This document shows, in pieces, positions 36,814 to 46,668 of a stretch of 64,000 nucleotides of DNA. A model generated the notes under the pieces. That model saw only the letters and a list, made by a program, of their open reading frames with translations. It was not told where the DNA came from and searched no databases. Source of the stretch: Georgenia ruanii (GTDB taxonomy: Bacteria; Actinomycetota; Actinomycetes; Actinomycetales; Actinomycetaceae); contig NZ_VUKE01000001.1 of the NCBI RefSeq assembly GCF_009193175.1, forward strand, positions 497,089 through 561,088, in the 5' to 3' direction. The stretch's first letter is position 1, and each line of letters starts with the position of its first letter. Made by a program: the position numbers and the translations under genes.

Positions 36814-37182
36814 GTGCCTCCCCGACGCCCGGCGCCGCCGCGCGACCCCCAGCTGCTCAAGGGCGTGCTGCCCATGCTCGTGCTCGCCCTGCTCCGCGAG
36901 AGCGACTCCTACGGCTACGAGCTGGTCACGCGCCTGCAGGACGTGGGGCTCGAGGACATCGCCGCCGGTTCCGTCTACCCGGTCCTCACGCGGCTGGAGC
37001 GCGACGGGGACGTGGAGTCCTACCTCGTGCAGTCCTCCGCCGGCCCGGCCCGCAAGTACTACCGGCCCACCGCCGCCGGGCTCCAGCGCCTCGTCGCCCA
37101 GCGGCGCGCCTGGCAGGCGCTGAGCGACGTCGTCACGCTCGCCCTCACCCCTCCCCCGCACCCCAAGGAGCACCGGTCATGA
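36814..37182 (+). CDS. PadR-family transcriptional regulator
   Basis: This 122-residue PadR repressor has a winged helix (about 12-85) with LLKGVLPMLVLALLRESDSYGYE, GSVYPVLTRLERDGDVES and the wing AGPARKYYRPTAAG, and a short C-terminal helix for dimerisation. The GTG at 36814 is chosen because the promoter -10 ends six bases before it; an earlier TTG frame start would lie inside the promoter. The next gene overlaps its stop by four bases (ATGA), so the pair forms a self-contained regulatory unit. Confidence 0.9.
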   Translation: MPPRRPAPPRDPQLLKGVLPMLVLALLRESDSYGYELVTRLQDVGLEDIAAGSVYPVLTRLERDGDVESYLVQSSAGPARKYYRPTAAGLQRLVAQRRAWQALSDVVTLALTPPPHPKEHRS

Positions 37183-37721
37183 CCACCCCGCCGGCCGTCC
37201 CCGTTCCCGTCGCGCGGCCCGGGCTGCGCGACCGCGTCCGCCGCGAGGCCTACCTGCTGCGCCTCCAGCTCTGGCTGGACACCTACCCGGGCAAGCCGCG
37301 CCGCGCCCTGGTGGCGCAGCTGCGCGCCGACCTCGACGCCGCCGCGGCCGACACCTCGATGGCGCGGGCGATCGCCGGGCTCGGCAACCCGCGCGCCCTC
37401 GCCGCCGAGTACCTCGCCCTGCTCCCCCGCGACCGCCCGCGCTGGCTCGTGGGTGCCACCTGGGCGGCGGCCTGGCTGGTGGCCTGGCTGCTGGCGGTGA
37501 CGACGTTCGCCGCCGCCCTCGTCCAGGTCGCCGACGGCGCGGGGCCTGCCGGCGTGGCGGCGCGGCTGCTCTGGCTCGAGCTCACGGTCGTCGCGACGGA
37601 CGCCACGTTCTCGGTCAGCAGCGAGGGCTTCCCCTGGGGCCTCGTCCTTGCCCTCGTCCTGCTCGTCCTCGGCGCCCGGGGCTGGCGGGTGGTCCCGGCG
37701 CTGCGGCCCGACCACCCCTGA
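37179..37721 (+). CDS. Membrane protein with HAAS-like domain, PadR partner
   Basis: This is a 180-residue protein. The N-terminal half (about 18-85) is a helical cytoplasmic segment similar in layout to HAAS signalling domains found beside PadR regulators (AYLLRLQLWLDTYPGK, GNPRALAAEYLALLP). Two membrane regions follow (about 90-118 and 150-168). It is translationally coupled to padR and has its own AAGGAG site. Such pairs are widespread but their signal is unknown. It might gate an export or envelope response. Confidence 0.75.
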   Translation: MTTPPAVPVPVARPGLRDRVRREAYLLRLQLWLDTYPGKPRRALVAQLRADLDAAAADTSMARAIAGLGNPRALAAEYLALLPRDRPRWLVGATWAAAWLVAWLLAVTTFAAALVQVADGAGPAGVAARLLWLELTVVATDATFSVSSEGFPWGLVLALVLLVLGARGWRVVPALRPDHP

Positions 37722-37771
37722 CCCGCGGCGGGGCGCCGTCGGCCGCGGGGCGCCGTCAGCCGCGCCGACGG

Positions 37772-39538
37772 TCAGCCGGTCCGCCGGGCCGGCGCCGGGG
37801 CCGGGGCCGGTTCCTCGTGGTGCACGTACCGGCGCCCCCGCAGCGCCGACGCGGCGGCGGCCACGAGGCACGCCACGGCGGCGAAGGTGAACGCCGCCGT
37901 GAGCCCGTGCGCGAAGGGGTCGGAGATCAGCGCCGGGAAGAAGCTGCGCCCGGTGAGGTAGGCGGCGTGCTCGGCGGGCAGGTGCCCGAGCACGCCCGGG
38001 CCGAGCAGGCTCTGGATCGGGTTGTACCCGAGCAGGGAGGCGAAGAGCACCGCGACGGGCGGCAGCGCGGCGACCCGCGCCGCGTCCGCGCCCGGCACGC
38101 CCTGGGCTGTCAGCCCGGCGACGAGGGCGTGCGGCAGGGACCGGGCCAGGCCGGAGATCATGAGGCTGAAGAAGATCCCGATGGAGAGCACCATCGCCGC
38201 GTTCTGAAAGGTCGTGCTCATCCCGGCGCCCACCCCGCGCTGGTACGGCGGCAGGCTGTTCATGATCGCCGCCCGGTTGGGCGCGGCGAACAGGCCCATC
38301 CCGATGCCGCTGAGCAGCAGCACCGCGGCGAACTCCCCGTAGCGGAAGTCCACCGGCAGCACCATCAGGCCCACGAAGCTCAGGGCGGCCAGCACCATGC
38401 CGCCGGTGGCGAAGAGCCGCGGTCCGAACCGGTCCGACAGCCACCCGGAGACGGGCCCGGCCACGATGAACCCCACCGTCAGCGGCAGCATGTAGATCCC
38501 CGCCCACAACGGGGTGCTGGCGAAGGTGTAGCCGTGGCGCGGCAGCCAGATGCCCTGCAGCCAGATGATGAGGATGAACATCAGCCCGCCCCGGCCGAGC
38601 GAGGACAGCAGCCCGGCGAGGTTGCCGGCCGTGAAGGCCCGGATGCGGAACAGGTCGAGGTGGAACATCGGCTCGGCCACCCGCCGCTCCACGAGGCAGA
38701 AGACCGCCAGCACCGCCGCGCCGCCGACGAGGGCGACCAGCACGGCGGGCTTGGTCCAGCCCATGGCGTGCCCGCCGTAGGGCTGGATGCCGTAGGTGAT
38801 CCCCACGAGGACGGCGACGAGGCCGACGGCGAAGGTGAGGTTGCCCCACCAGTCCATCCGGGCGGGCCGGCGCAGCCCGGTGTCGTGGAGGCTGAGGTAC
38901 GCCCAGACGGTCCCGGCGACGCCGACGGGCACCGAGACGAGGAAGACCAGGCGCCAGTCGATCGGCGCGAGCACCCCGCCGATGATCAGCCCCAGGAACG
39001 ACCCGGCGATCCCGGCCACCTGGTTCAGTCCCAGGGCCAGGCCCCGCTGCTCGACCGGGAAGGCGTCGGTGATGATGGCGCTCGAGTTCGCCATGAGCAT
39101 CGCCCCGCCCACGCCCTGCAGGATCCGCATGGCGATGAGCCACAGCGCCCCGCCGGTGCCGTGCAGCCAGGTCACCGAGAGCAGGATCGAGAACACCGCG
39201 AACACCGCGAAGCCGGCGTTGTACATCCGGACCCGACCGAACATGTCCCCGAGCCGGCCGAAGCTCACCACCAGCACGGCGGTGACGACCATGTAACCCA
39301 TGATCAGCCACAGCAGGTAGCTGGTGTTGCCCGGCGTGAGCGGGTTGATGCCGATGCCGCGGAAGATGTCCGGCAGGGCGATGAGCAGGATGGAGGCGTT
39401 GATGGTCGCCATGAGCACACCGAGGGTGGTGTTGGACAGGACGACCCAGCGGTAGCCGGGACTGGCGGTCGCCGCGCTCGCGCGGAGGCGGCGCCGGGCG
39501 GCGCGGGAGACGACCGGCCGGCTCACCGTTGTGCTCAT
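37772..39538 (-). CDS. MFS drug/solute exporter, DHA2 (EmrB/QacA) type
   Basis: This 588-residue proton-driven exporter has about 14 membrane helices. Family motifs include NASILLIALPDIFRGI in helix 1, GRLGDMFGR (motif A) after helix 2 and the helix-5 motif region ending in GGVLAPIDWRLVF. The start chosen is the ATG at 39538, with GGAG upstream and a TATGTT -10 some 15 bases further; an upstream GTG would lie inside that promoter. The substrate is not predictable. It is convergent with the padR pair, and PadR regulators often control such pumps, so a link is possible. Confidence 0.9.
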   Translation of the reverse strand: MSTTVSRPVVSRAARRRLRASAATASPGYRWVVLSNTTLGVLMATINASILLIALPDIFRGIGINPLTPGNTSYLLWLIMGYMVVTAVLVVSFGRLGDMFGRVRMYNAGFAVFAVFSILLSVTWLHGTGGALWLIAMRILQGVGGAMLMANSSAIITDAFPVEQRGLALGLNQVAGIAGSFLGLIIGGVLAPIDWRLVFLVSVPVGVAGTVWAYLSLHDTGLRRPARMDWWGNLTFAVGLVAVLVGITYGIQPYGGHAMGWTKPAVLVALVGGAAVLAVFCLVERRVAEPMFHLDLFRIRAFTAGNLAGLLSSLGRGGLMFILIIWLQGIWLPRHGYTFASTPLWAGIYMLPLTVGFIVAGPVSGWLSDRFGPRLFATGGMVLAALSFVGLMVLPVDFRYGEFAAVLLLSGIGMGLFAAPNRAAIMNSLPPYQRGVGAGMSTTFQNAAMVLSIGIFFSLMISGLARSLPHALVAGLTAQGVPGADAARVAALPPVAVLFASLLGYNPIQSLLGPGVLGHLPAEHAAYLTGRSFFPALISDPFAHGLTAAFTFAAVACLVAAAASALRGRRYVHHEEPAPAPAPARRTG

Positions 39539-39600
39539 CAGCGCGCTCCGGGGGTGGGCTTCCCAACATAACCCCACTCGGCGACACCCGTCGTCCGGGG

Positions 39601-40644
39601 CTACACGCGGACGGTCTCCAGCGGCATGCCCGAGTCGGTGGGCAGGTCCAGGGACGACGGCGCCGTCCCCTCGCGCACCAGGGCGGAGCCGAGGGCCGCG
39701 ATCATCGCGCCGTTGTCGGTGCAGTACCGGATGGGCGGGATGCGCACGGTGATGCCGTGCTGCTCCGCCCGCTCCGCGGCGAGCGACCGCAGCCGGGAGT
39801 TGGCCGAGAACCCGCCGCCGACGACGAGGGTGTCGCAGCCGTGGTACTGGCAGGCGGCCAGCGCCTTGGCGGTGAGGACGTCGGCGACGGACTCCGAGAA
39901 GCCGGCGGCGACGTCGGCCGCCGGGACGGGCTCGCCGCGGTCCTCGCAGCCCTCGACGTACCGCGCGACCGCCGTCTTCAGGCCCGAGAAGGAGAAGTCG
40001 TAGGGGTGGCGGACCTTGTCCTTGCCGGTCGACAGGCCGCGGGGGAACCGGATGGCGTCGGGGTCGCCCTGCTGGGAGAGCCGGTCGACGTGCGGGCCGC
40101 CGGGGTAGGGCAGCCCCAGCAGCCGCCCGACCTTGTCGAACGCCTCGCCCGCGGCGTCGTCGAGGGTCTGCCCGAGCTCGGTGACGCCGGTGGCGATGTT
40201 GTCCACCAGCAGCAGCGAGGTGTGGCCGCCGGAGACGACCAGGGCGATGAACCGGTCGGGGAAGGCGCCGTGGACCAGCTCGTCGACGGCGGCGTGCCCG
40301 ATGACGTGGTTGACCCCGTACAGCGGCTTGCCGGTGGCCAGCGCCAGGGCCTTGGCGCCGGACACGCCCACGGTGAGGGAGCCGACCAGGCCGGGCCCGG
40401 CGGTGACGGCGATGGCGTCGACGTCGGCCAGGTCCACCTCGGCGGCCGCGAGGGCGGCGTCGATCGTGGGCACGAAGGCCTCGAGGTGGGCCCGGGAGGC
40501 CACCTCGGGGACGATGCCGCCGTAGCGGGCGTGCTCGTCCATGGAGGAGGCGGTGACGTCCGCGAGCAGCTCGCGGCCGCGCACGACCGCCGCGCCGGTC
40601 TCGTCGCAGGAGGTCTCGATGCCGAGGATGAGGGGTTCGCTCAC
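39601..40644 (-). CDS. tsaD: tRNA t6A37 threonylcarbamoyltransferase TsaD
   Basis: This 347-residue catalytic subunit transfers threonylcarbamoyl to A37 of ANN-decoding tRNAs. Metal ligands H113 and H117 are in [10 protein letters not shown], and the ASKHA nucleotide loops [14 protein letters not shown] and [13 protein letters not shown] are intact. The GTG start is six bases after TACCCT (40656-40651) with no ribosome site, so it is probably leaderless. Its partners tsaB and tsaE lie about 5-7 kb away, beyond the sdh operon. Confidence 0.96.
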   Translation of the reverse strand: MSEPLILGIETSCDETGAAVVRGRELLADVTASSMDEHARYGGIVPEVASRAHLEAFVPTIDAALAAAEVDLADVDAIAVTAGPGLVGSLTVGVSGAKALALATGKPLYGVNHVIGHAAVDELVHGAFPDRFIALVVSGGHTSLLLVDNIATGVTELGQTLDDAAGEAFDKVGRLLGLPYPGGPHVDRLSQQGDPDAIRFPRGLSTGKDKVRHPYDFSFSGLKTAVARYVEGCEDRGEPVPAADVAAGFSESVADVLTAKALAACQYHGCDTLVVGGGFSANSRLRSLAAERAEQHGITVRIPPIRYCTDNGAMIAALGSALVREGTAPSSLDLPTDSGMPLETVRV

Positions 40645-40650
40645 CGCACC

Positions 40651-40656
40651 AGGGTA
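40651..40656 (-). promoter_or_regulatory. Leaderless -10 box of tsaD
   Basis: TACCCT on the minus strand ends six bases before the tsaD GTG. Confidence 0.55.
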
Positions 40657-40766
40657 CGCGCGCGACGGCGGCGGCCGGCGGGGCGCCGTCGAGGGGGCGT
40701 CACGCCGGGCGTGACCTCTGGCCGCCGGGCGGAGCGGGAACGGCCGCGGCCCCGGGGCGGGAACGG

Positions 40767-40800
40767 CCGCGGCCCCCGGGCGAGAACCCGGGGGCCGCGG
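40767..40800 (-). terminator. Terminator of sdhCAB operon
   Basis: A perfect 14-bp stem (CCGCGGCCCCCGGG with its complement) and a six-base loop follow the sdhB stop. The left arm is part of a 23-base direct repeat (units at 40734 and 40757), so half of the terminator has been duplicated. Confidence 0.75.
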
Positions 40801-40815
40801 CAGGGGCGGGACGGC

Positions 40816-41559
40816 TCAGCGGCCGTGCACCATCGCGCGCTCGAGATCGGCGTTGAGCGTGGAGATGACGTCGAGCGGGATCTCCTTGGGGCACACCGCG
40901 GCGCACTCGCCGATGTTGGTGCACCCGCCGAAGCCCTCGGCGTCGTGCTGGGCGAGCATGTTGACCACGCGGGCGTCCCGCTCGGGCTGGCCCTGGGGCA
41001 GCAGGCCGAGATGGGTCACCTTGGCGGCGGTGAACAGCATCGCCGAGGCGTTCGGGCAGGCCGCCACGCACGCGCCGCAGCCGATGCACGCCGCCGCCTC
41101 GAAGGCGCGGTCGGCGTCCGGCTTGGGCACCGGCATCGCGTGGGCGTCCGGCGCGGCGCCGGTGTTGACCGAGATGTACCCACCGGCGTCGATGATGCGG
41201 TCGAACGAGGAGCGGTCGACCACGAGGTCCTTGATGACTGGGAACGCGCTGGAGCGCCACGGCTCGAGGGTGATGGTGTCGCCGTCCTTGAAGGACCGCA
41301 TGTGCAGCTGGCAGGTGGTGGTGCGCTCCGGGCCGTGCGCGACGCCGTTGATGACGATGCCGCACATGCCGCAGATGCCCTCGCGGCAGTCGGAGTCGAA
41401 CGCCACCGGGTCCTCGCCGCGCGCGGTGAGCCGCTCGTTGAGCACGTCGAGCATCTCGAGGAAGGACATCTCCTCGGAGACCCCGGGCACCTCGTAGTTG
41501 ACCAGGCGGGGCTCGGCGTGCGGACCGGCCTGGCGCATGACCCTGATGTTGATCTTCAC
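40816..41559 (-). CDS. sdhB: Succinate dehydrogenase iron-sulfur subunit
   Basis: This 247-residue subunit carries electrons from SdhA flavin to the membrane cytochrome. The N-terminal [2Fe-2S] motif is [10 protein letters not shown]. Two C-terminal clusters use [12 protein letters not shown] and [12 protein letters not shown]. The GTG start overlaps the sdhA stop (GTGA). It is the last gene of the operon. Confidence 0.96.
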   Translation of the reverse strand: MKINIRVMRQAGPHAEPRLVNYEVPGVSEEMSFLEMLDVLNERLTARGEDPVAFDSDCREGICGMCGIVINGVAHGPERTTTCQLHMRSFKDGDTITLEPWRSSAFPVIKDLVVDRSSFDRIIDAGGYISVNTGAAPDAHAMPVPKPDADRAFEAAACIGCGACVAACPNASAMLFTAAKVTHLGLLPQGQPERDARVVNMLAQHDAEGFGGCTNIGECAAVCPKEIPLDVISTLNADLERAMVHGR

Positions 41560-43541
41560 TTGTAGCTCCGCTGCTTCATCTCGATGTTCTCGTAGACCAG
41601 GGGTTCCTTGTGCAGGACCGGCGCCTGGTCGCCCCCCGCCCACTCCCACGCCGCGACGTAGGCGAACTCGTCGTCGTGGCGCAGGGCCTCGCCGTCCTCC
41701 GTCTGGGACTCCGCCCGGAAGTGGCCGCCGCAGGACTCGCGGCGGTGCAGGGCGTCGATGCACATGAGCTCGCCCAGCTCGAGGAAGTCGGCCACCCGGC
41801 CGGCGCGCTCCAGCGCCTGGTTGAGCTCCTCGTTGGTGCCGAGCACCTTGACGTCGCGCCAGAACTCCTCGCGCAGCGCGCGGATGAGCTCGATCGCCTT
41901 CTTGAGCCCCTCCTCGGTGCGCTCCATGCCGCAGTACTCCCACATGATGTGGCCCAGCTCCTTGTGGAAGCTGTCCACCGAGCGCGAGCCGTTGTTGGTG
42001 AGGAAGTACTTGATGCGCTCGCGCACCGACGTCACCGCCTCGACCACCGCCGGGTGGTCCGAGGAGACCTTCTCGAACGGCCCGTCCGCGAGGTAGTCGT
42101 TGATGGTGTTGGGCAGCACGAAGTAGCCGTCGGACAGGCCCTGCATGAGCGCCGAGGCGCCCAGCCGGTTGGCGCCGTGGTCGGAGAAGTTCGCCTCGCC
42201 GGCCACGAACAGGCCCGGGATGGAGGACTGCAGGTCGTAGTCCACCCACAGCCCGCCCATCGTGTAGTGCACGGCCGGGTAGATGCGCATCGGCACCTCG
42301 TAGGGGTTGTCCCCGGTGATGCGCGCGTACATGTCGAACAGGTTGCCGTACTTGGCGGACACCGCCGCCCGGCCCATCCGCTGGATGGCCTCGGCGAAGT
42401 CGAGGTAGACGCCGCGCGAGACGCCGTCGACCTTGGGGCCCACGCCGTAGCCCTCGTCGCACACCTGCTTGGCGGCACGGGAGGCGATGTCGCGGGGCAC
42501 GAGGTTGCCGAACGCGGGGTACTTGCGCTCGAGGTAGTAGTCGCGCTCGTCCTCGGGGATCTGCCGCGGGTCGCGGTCGTCGCCCTTCTGCTTCGGCACC
42601 CAGATGCGCCCGTCGTTGCGCAGCGACTCGCTCATCAGGGTGAGCTTGGACTGGTAGTCGCCGGAGACCGGGATGCAGGTGGGGTGGATCTGCGTGTAGC
42701 AGGGGTTGCCGAAGAAGGCGCCCTTGCGGTGGGCCCGCCACGTGGCGGTGACGTTGGACCCCATGGCGTTGGTCGACAGGTAGAACACGTTGCCGTAGCC
42801 GCCGGTGGCGAGGACGACGACGTCGGCCAGGTGTGTCTCGATCGCGCCGGTGACCATGTCCCGGGCGATGATGCCGCGGGCGCGCCCGTCCACGACGACG
42901 ACCTCGAGCATCTCGTGGCGCCGGTGGGTGGTCACGGTGCCCGCGGCGACCTGCCGCTCGAGCGCCTGGTAGGCGCCCAGCAGCAGCTGCTGACCCGTCT
43001 GGCCGCGGGCGTAGAAGGTGCGCGAGACCTGCACGCCGCCGAAGGAGCGGTTGTCGAGCAGGCCGCCGTACTCGCGGGCGAACGGCACGCCCTGGGCCAC
43101 GGCCTGGTCGATGATGTTCGCGCTGACCTCGGCCAGCCGGTAGACGTTGGACTCGCGCGAGCGGTAGTCCCCGCCCTTGACGGTGTCGTAGAACAGCCGG
43201 TGCACCGAGTCGTTGTCGTTCTTGTAGTTCTTCGCGGCGTTGATGCCGCCCTGCGCGGCGATGGAGTGCGCCCGGCGCGGGGAGTCCTGGTAGAAGAAGG
43301 CCGACACGTTGTAGCCCGCCTCGCCGAGCGTGGCGGCGGCGGAGGCGCCCGCCAGGCCGGTGCCGACCACGATGATGTGCAGCTTGCGGCGGTTGGCCGG
43401 GTTGACCAGCCGGGCCCGGAACTTGCGCTCCTCCCAGCGGTCGCGCAGCGGCACGTGCGGCGCCTTGGTGTCGCCGATGTTCGCGCCCTCGCGGTACAGC
43501 CCGTTGATGAGGTCGCTCTGGGTCTCGATGGTTTGCGTCAT
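41556..43541 (-). CDS. sdhA: Succinate dehydrogenase flavoprotein subunit
   Basis: This 661-residue flavoprotein oxidises succinate to fumarate. The FAD dinucleotide fold is [16 protein letters not shown] (58-73) and the covalent FAD histidine is H92 in [11 protein letters not shown]. The long N terminus and overall length match the SdhCAB type of actinobacteria rather than the shorter proteobacterial form. It is coupled to sdhB by overlap and lies 13 bases after sdhC. Confidence 0.96.
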   Translation of the reverse strand: MTQTIETQSDLINGLYREGANIGDTKAPHVPLRDRWEERKFRARLVNPANRRKLHIIVVGTGLAGASAAATLGEAGYNVSAFFYQDSPRRAHSIAAQGGINAAKNYKNDNDSVHRLFYDTVKGGDYRSRESNVYRLAEVSANIIDQAVAQGVPFAREYGGLLDNRSFGGVQVSRTFYARGQTGQQLLLGAYQALERQVAAGTVTTHRRHEMLEVVVVDGRARGIIARDMVTGAIETHLADVVVLATGGYGNVFYLSTNAMGSNVTATWRAHRKGAFFGNPCYTQIHPTCIPVSGDYQSKLTLMSESLRNDGRIWVPKQKGDDRDPRQIPEDERDYYLERKYPAFGNLVPRDIASRAAKQVCDEGYGVGPKVDGVSRGVYLDFAEAIQRMGRAAVSAKYGNLFDMYARITGDNPYEVPMRIYPAVHYTMGGLWVDYDLQSSIPGLFVAGEANFSDHGANRLGASALMQGLSDGYFVLPNTINDYLADGPFEKVSSDHPAVVEAVTSVRERIKYFLTNNGSRSVDSFHKELGHIMWEYCGMERTEEGLKKAIELIRALREEFWRDVKVLGTNEELNQALERAGRVADFLELGELMCIDALHRRESCGGHFRAESQTEDGEALRHDDEFAYVAAWEWAGGDQAPVLHKEPLVYENIEMKQRSYK

Positions 43542-43554
43542 GGTGGTGTCGTCC

Positions 43555-44250
43555 TCAGTTCAGGAAGCCGAGCAGGATGGCCGTCGGGGGCGCCATGAAC
43601 CCGACCAGGAGCAGGCCGGCCACCACGTAGGCGGCGAGGTTGAGGCCGCGCTGGCGGCGCCGGTTGTTCTGGCCCAGGGTCTGCGCGGCGCTCCACACCC
43701 CGTGCCGCACGTGCATGGAGAGCATGACGATGGCCACGAGGTATGCCAGCCAGACGTACCAGACCCCGAACGCGGCGACGAGGCGCTGGTAGGGGCTGTC
43801 GAACGTGCCGCCGACGTTGATGGTCAGCGTCGTGAACTGCAGCAGGTGGAAGATGACGAACGCCAGGATGATGAGCCCGCCCCAGCGCATGGTCCGCGAG
43901 GAGTAGGTCTGCACCTGCCGCTTGTGCATGACGTACCGCGTGTGGCGGGCCGCCCGGGCCCGGGCCCACAGCGTCACCGCGGCGGCGAAGTGGACGACCA
44001 GCGCGACGACGAGGACGACGCGCTGGATCCACAGGAAGCCCTCGTGGGGCAGGTACGGGTACAGCAGCGTGCGCAGGCTGGCCGCGTAGCCGTCGAAGGC
44101 CTCCTGACCGGCGAAGGCCTTGAGGTTGCCGTACATGTGCAGGAGAACGAAGAGGACGAAGATGACGCCGGTGACGGCCATCGACGCCTTGAGGGCGACG
44201 GTGGTGTAGCGGGCGCGGCGCGGCCTCGTCGGCGCGGTGGTCGTGACCAT
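43555..44250 (-). CDS. sdhC: Succinate dehydrogenase cytochrome b subunit
   Basis: This 231-residue single membrane anchor has five predicted membrane helices (about 20-40, 68-90, 113-137, 155-180, 200-222) and histidines in helices (HMYGN, VVHFAA, FHLLQF, MHVRHG) able to hold two hemes, as in type B succinate:menaquinone reductases. No sdhD is present, which fits that type. The ATG at 44250 has AGGA and also a TACGAT -10 seven bases upstream, so either a short-leader or leaderless start is possible. Confidence 0.9.
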   Translation of the reverse strand: MVTTTAPTRPRRARYTTVALKASMAVTGVIFVLFVLLHMYGNLKAFAGQEAFDGYAASLRTLLYPYLPHEGFLWIQRVVLVVALVVHFAAAVTLWARARAARHTRYVMHKRQVQTYSSRTMRWGGLIILAFVIFHLLQFTTLTINVGGTFDSPYQRLVAAFGVWYVWLAYLVAIVMLSMHVRHGVWSAAQTLGQNNRRRQRGLNLAAYVVAGLLLVGFMAPPTAILLGFLN

Positions 44251-44585
44251 GGTCCTGATCGTACCGAGTTCTAGGTCACAGCTGCGCCACCGTCCGGGCG
44301 CCTGTGCGGCAATTCGTTCGCATACCGGCCACGACGTGGGCCGGATCACACCCGTTACCGGGATCCGACCGCGCCGCTCGTCCGTTACTCCCCGCCGCGG
44401 TGCGCACCGACCGGCGGTGGCGCGGCGCCGCCCGCCCCGCCCCGCCCGCCGGGCCCTGGCGGGCGCGACGCGGGCATCGTCCGATGTGTTCGCTCATTAG
44501 ACGAGTGTTCGCTGGGCTGGCACCAGGGGGCTCGAGGGGCGCTCGTGGCGACCACGTTCCGACCGGGTGCGCGTTTCCCGGACGG
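44251..44585. other. Regulatory region upstream of sdhCAB
   Basis: This 335-base region contains the TACGAT -10 (44258-44263) and an imperfect inverted repeat CCGGCCACG/CGTGGGCCGG (44325-44344). Two direct-repeat pairs are also present: CCGTTAC at 44352 and 44382, and GTGTTCGCT at 44486 and 44505. I find no coding frame with support. The spacing of the repeats suggests regulator sites for the sdh operon. Confidence 0.45.
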
Positions 44586-45443
44586 TCACCCGCCGCCGGT
44601 GGCCGCCGGGCGGGCGGGGTCGGCGGACCACTGCGACCAGGAGCCGGGGTAGAGCGCGGCCGGCACCCCGAGGCTGGCCAGGGCGGCCACCTGGTGGGCG
44701 GCGGTGACGCCCGAGCCGCAGTAGACCGCGACGGGGGCGTCGCCGCCGACGCCCAGGGCCGCGAAGCGCGCGCGGAGCTCCGCCGCCGGGCGGAAGGTGC
44801 CCGCGGGCGTGAGGTTCTCGGTGGTCGGGGCGCTGCGGGCGCCGGGCACGTGGCCGGCCCGCGGGTCCACCGGCTCCACCTCGCCGCGGAACCGCTCCCC
44901 CGCCCGGGCGTCGAGCAGCACGCCGGTGGCCGGCCAGGCGGCGGCGCCGTCGGCGTCGACCGTGGGCATCGCCGCGGCGCCGGACGCCACCAGCGGCAGG
45001 ACCACGTCGCCCTCGGCGGGGCGGACCTCGCCGGTCTCCACCGCCAGTCCGGCGTCCTGCCAGGCGGCCAGGCCGCCGTCGAGGAGCCGGACGTCGGCGA
45101 GGCCGGCCCAGCGCAGCAGCCACCAGGCGCGGGCCGCGGAGGTGCCGCCGACGGCGTCGTAGGCGACCACCCGGTCGCCGTCGCGGACACCCCAGCGGCG
45201 CGCGGCGGCCTGGAGGTCGGCCGGGGCGGGCAGCGGGTGCCGGCCCGCGGCGGGCGAGGGCGCGGCGGCGAGCTCGGCCTCGAGGTCGACGAACACCGCG
45301 CCGGGCAGGTGGCCGGTGCGGTAGGCGGCCCGCCCGTGCGGGGCGCCCAGCGCCCAGCGCACGTCGAGCAGCACGGGCGGGCGGGGGCCGGCGAGCTCGG
45401 CGGCCAGCTCCCCGGGCGTGACGAGCACGTCCTGGCGGGTCAT
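44586..45443 (-). CDS. sseA: Thiosulfate/3-mercaptopyruvate sulfurtransferase (rhodanese)
   Basis: This 285-residue tandem rhodanese transfers sulfur from thiosulfate or 3-mercaptopyruvate to a thiophile such as cyanide. The N-terminal domain is inactive (no loop Cys); the C-terminal loop is YCGSGVTA, with the catalytic Cys. The CGSGVTA loop is seen in the SseA group. The ATG overlaps the rimI stop by four bases, so it is the last gene of the long glmS operon. Confidence 0.88.
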   Translation of the reverse strand: MTRQDVLVTPGELAAELAGPRPPVLLDVRWALGAPHGRAAYRTGHLPGAVFVDLEAELAAAPSPAAGRHPLPAPADLQAAARRWGVRDGDRVVAYDAVGGTSAARAWWLLRWAGLADVRLLDGGLAAWQDAGLAVETGEVRPAEGDVVLPLVASGAAAMPTVDADGAAAWPATGVLLDARAGERFRGEVEPVDPRAGHVPGARSAPTTENLTPAGTFRPAAELRARFAALGVGGDAPVAVYCGSGVTAAHQVAALASLGVPAALYPGSWSQWSADPARPAATGGG

Positions 45444-45943
45444 CGTCCGCCCGCCTGCTCGCTGCCGACCGGGCCGGGGCCGCGGCGCAGCTCGGCGCGC
45501 ATGACGATGGCGTCCTCCCCCTCGGCGACGTAGTAGTGGCGCCGCCGGCCGATGGGGACGAAGCCGGCGCGGGCGTAGAGCGCCTGGGCGCCGTCGTCGG
45601 AGGCGCGCACCTCCAGCAGCACGCTGCGCGCGCCCTGCCCGCGGGCGAGGTCGAGGAGGGCGCCGAGCAGCTGGGTGGCGATGCCGCGGCGGCGGTAGCC
45701 GGGCGCGACGCCGATGGTCATCACCTGCGCCTCCTCCCCCGCGGCCAGGCCCGCCCAGCCCACCAGCAGCTCGCCGGGGCCGTCGTCGACGACCGCGGCG
45801 AGGTAGGTGCGGCCCGCGGTGACCAGCTCCTCGTCGTAGACCCGCCGGCTCCACGCGCCGCGGCCGAAGAGCTGGGGCTCGAGGGCGAGCACCCGGTCCA
45901 GGTCGGCGGCCGTGAGCGGGCGCAGCCGGGCCGGGGCGCTCAT
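45440..45943 (-). CDS. rimI: RimI-like ribosomal protein S18 N-acetyltransferase
   Basis: This 167-residue GNAT enzyme has the acetyl-CoA loop TIGVAPGYRRRGIATQLL and the substrate/coenzyme segment VLLEVRASDDGAQALYARAG, which closely follows RimI. Known RimI acetylates the alpha amino group of S18. Its position next to tsaB is conserved in many bacteria. Both ends are joined by four-base overlaps to tsaB and sseA. Confidence 0.9.
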   Translation of the reverse strand: MSAPARLRPLTAADLDRVLALEPQLFGRGAWSRRVYDEELVTAGRTYLAAVVDDGPGELLVGWAGLAAGEEAQVMTIGVAPGYRRRGIATQLLGALLDLARGQGARSVLLEVRASDDGAQALYARAGFVPIGRRRHYYVAEGEDAIVMRAELRRGPGPVGSEQAGGR

Positions 45944-46626
45944 GCGGTGGCGCGCTTGGGCGCCGCCGCCACGTGCACGTCGGGGCGGCGCAGGTAGCGC
46001 GGCTCGGTGCCGAGCTCGACCTCCGCGCCGTGCTCCCGGCGCGCCAGGCGGGCGCGCACCAGCCGCGCGAGGACGGCGGGGTCGAGCACGGCGGGCAGGC
46101 CGGCGGTGGCGGGCAGGTCGGCGGGGTACAGGGCGGCGCCCGCGCCGGCGACGAGCGCGCCGGCGGCCGCCTCGGCGGCGACCGCCGCGCGGGCCACCTC
46201 GGGCCCGGCCAGCCGCTCGACGTCGTCGGCGCCCAGCGCCCGATAGCGGGCCCAGTAGACCTCCCGGCGGCGGGCGTCGGTGGCCACGAGCACCTCGGCG
46301 TCCGGCCGCGCGTCGAGCGCCTGGCGGGCGAGGACGTCGAGGGAGCTGACGCCGTGCACGGGGACGGCGCGGGCCCGGCCCAGCGCGGCGGCGGTGACCA
46401 GGCCCACCCGCAGCCCGGTGAACGGCGCCGGGCCGGTGCCGACGGCGATCGCGTCGGCGTGCGAGCCGGCGGTCATGACGTCCTGGACGAGCGGGCCGAG
46501 GGTCTCGGCGTGCCGGCGGGGGTCGGCGCTGTGCGCCGCCCGCAGGAGGGTCGTCGGCCCGGTGGCCGGGGCGTCGACGAGGGCCACGGCGCTGCCGCTG
46601 GAGGTATCGATGCACAAGATCCGCAC
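45940..46626 (-). CDS. tsaB: tRNA t6A biosynthesis protein TsaB
   Basis: This 228-residue ASKHA-fold partner forms the core dimer with TsaD. The opening RILCIDTSSGSAVALVD and GTGPAPFTGLRVGL are typical. TsaB itself lacks the metal site and is not catalytic. It lies 42 bases after the secreted membrane protein gene and overlaps rimI. Confidence 0.93.
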   Translation of the reverse strand: MRILCIDTSSGSAVALVDAPATGPTTLLRAAHSADPRRHAETLGPLVQDVMTAGSHADAIAVGTGPAPFTGLRVGLVTAAALGRARAVPVHGVSSLDVLARQALDARPDAEVLVATDARRREVYWARYRALGADDVERLAGPEVARAAVAAEAAAGALVAGAGAALYPADLPATAGLPAVLDPAVLARLVRARLARREHGAEVELGTEPRYLRRPDVHVAAAPKRATA

Positions 46627-46668
46627 CCCGCCAGGGTAGTGCGGTGCCGTGCGGGGCCGCCGGTCCGG

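Noticed and set aside
44486-44513. LexA/SOS box upstream of sdhCAB
   Set aside because: The GTTCGC elements are direct repeats, not the inverted CGAAC/GTTCG arrangement of an SOS box.
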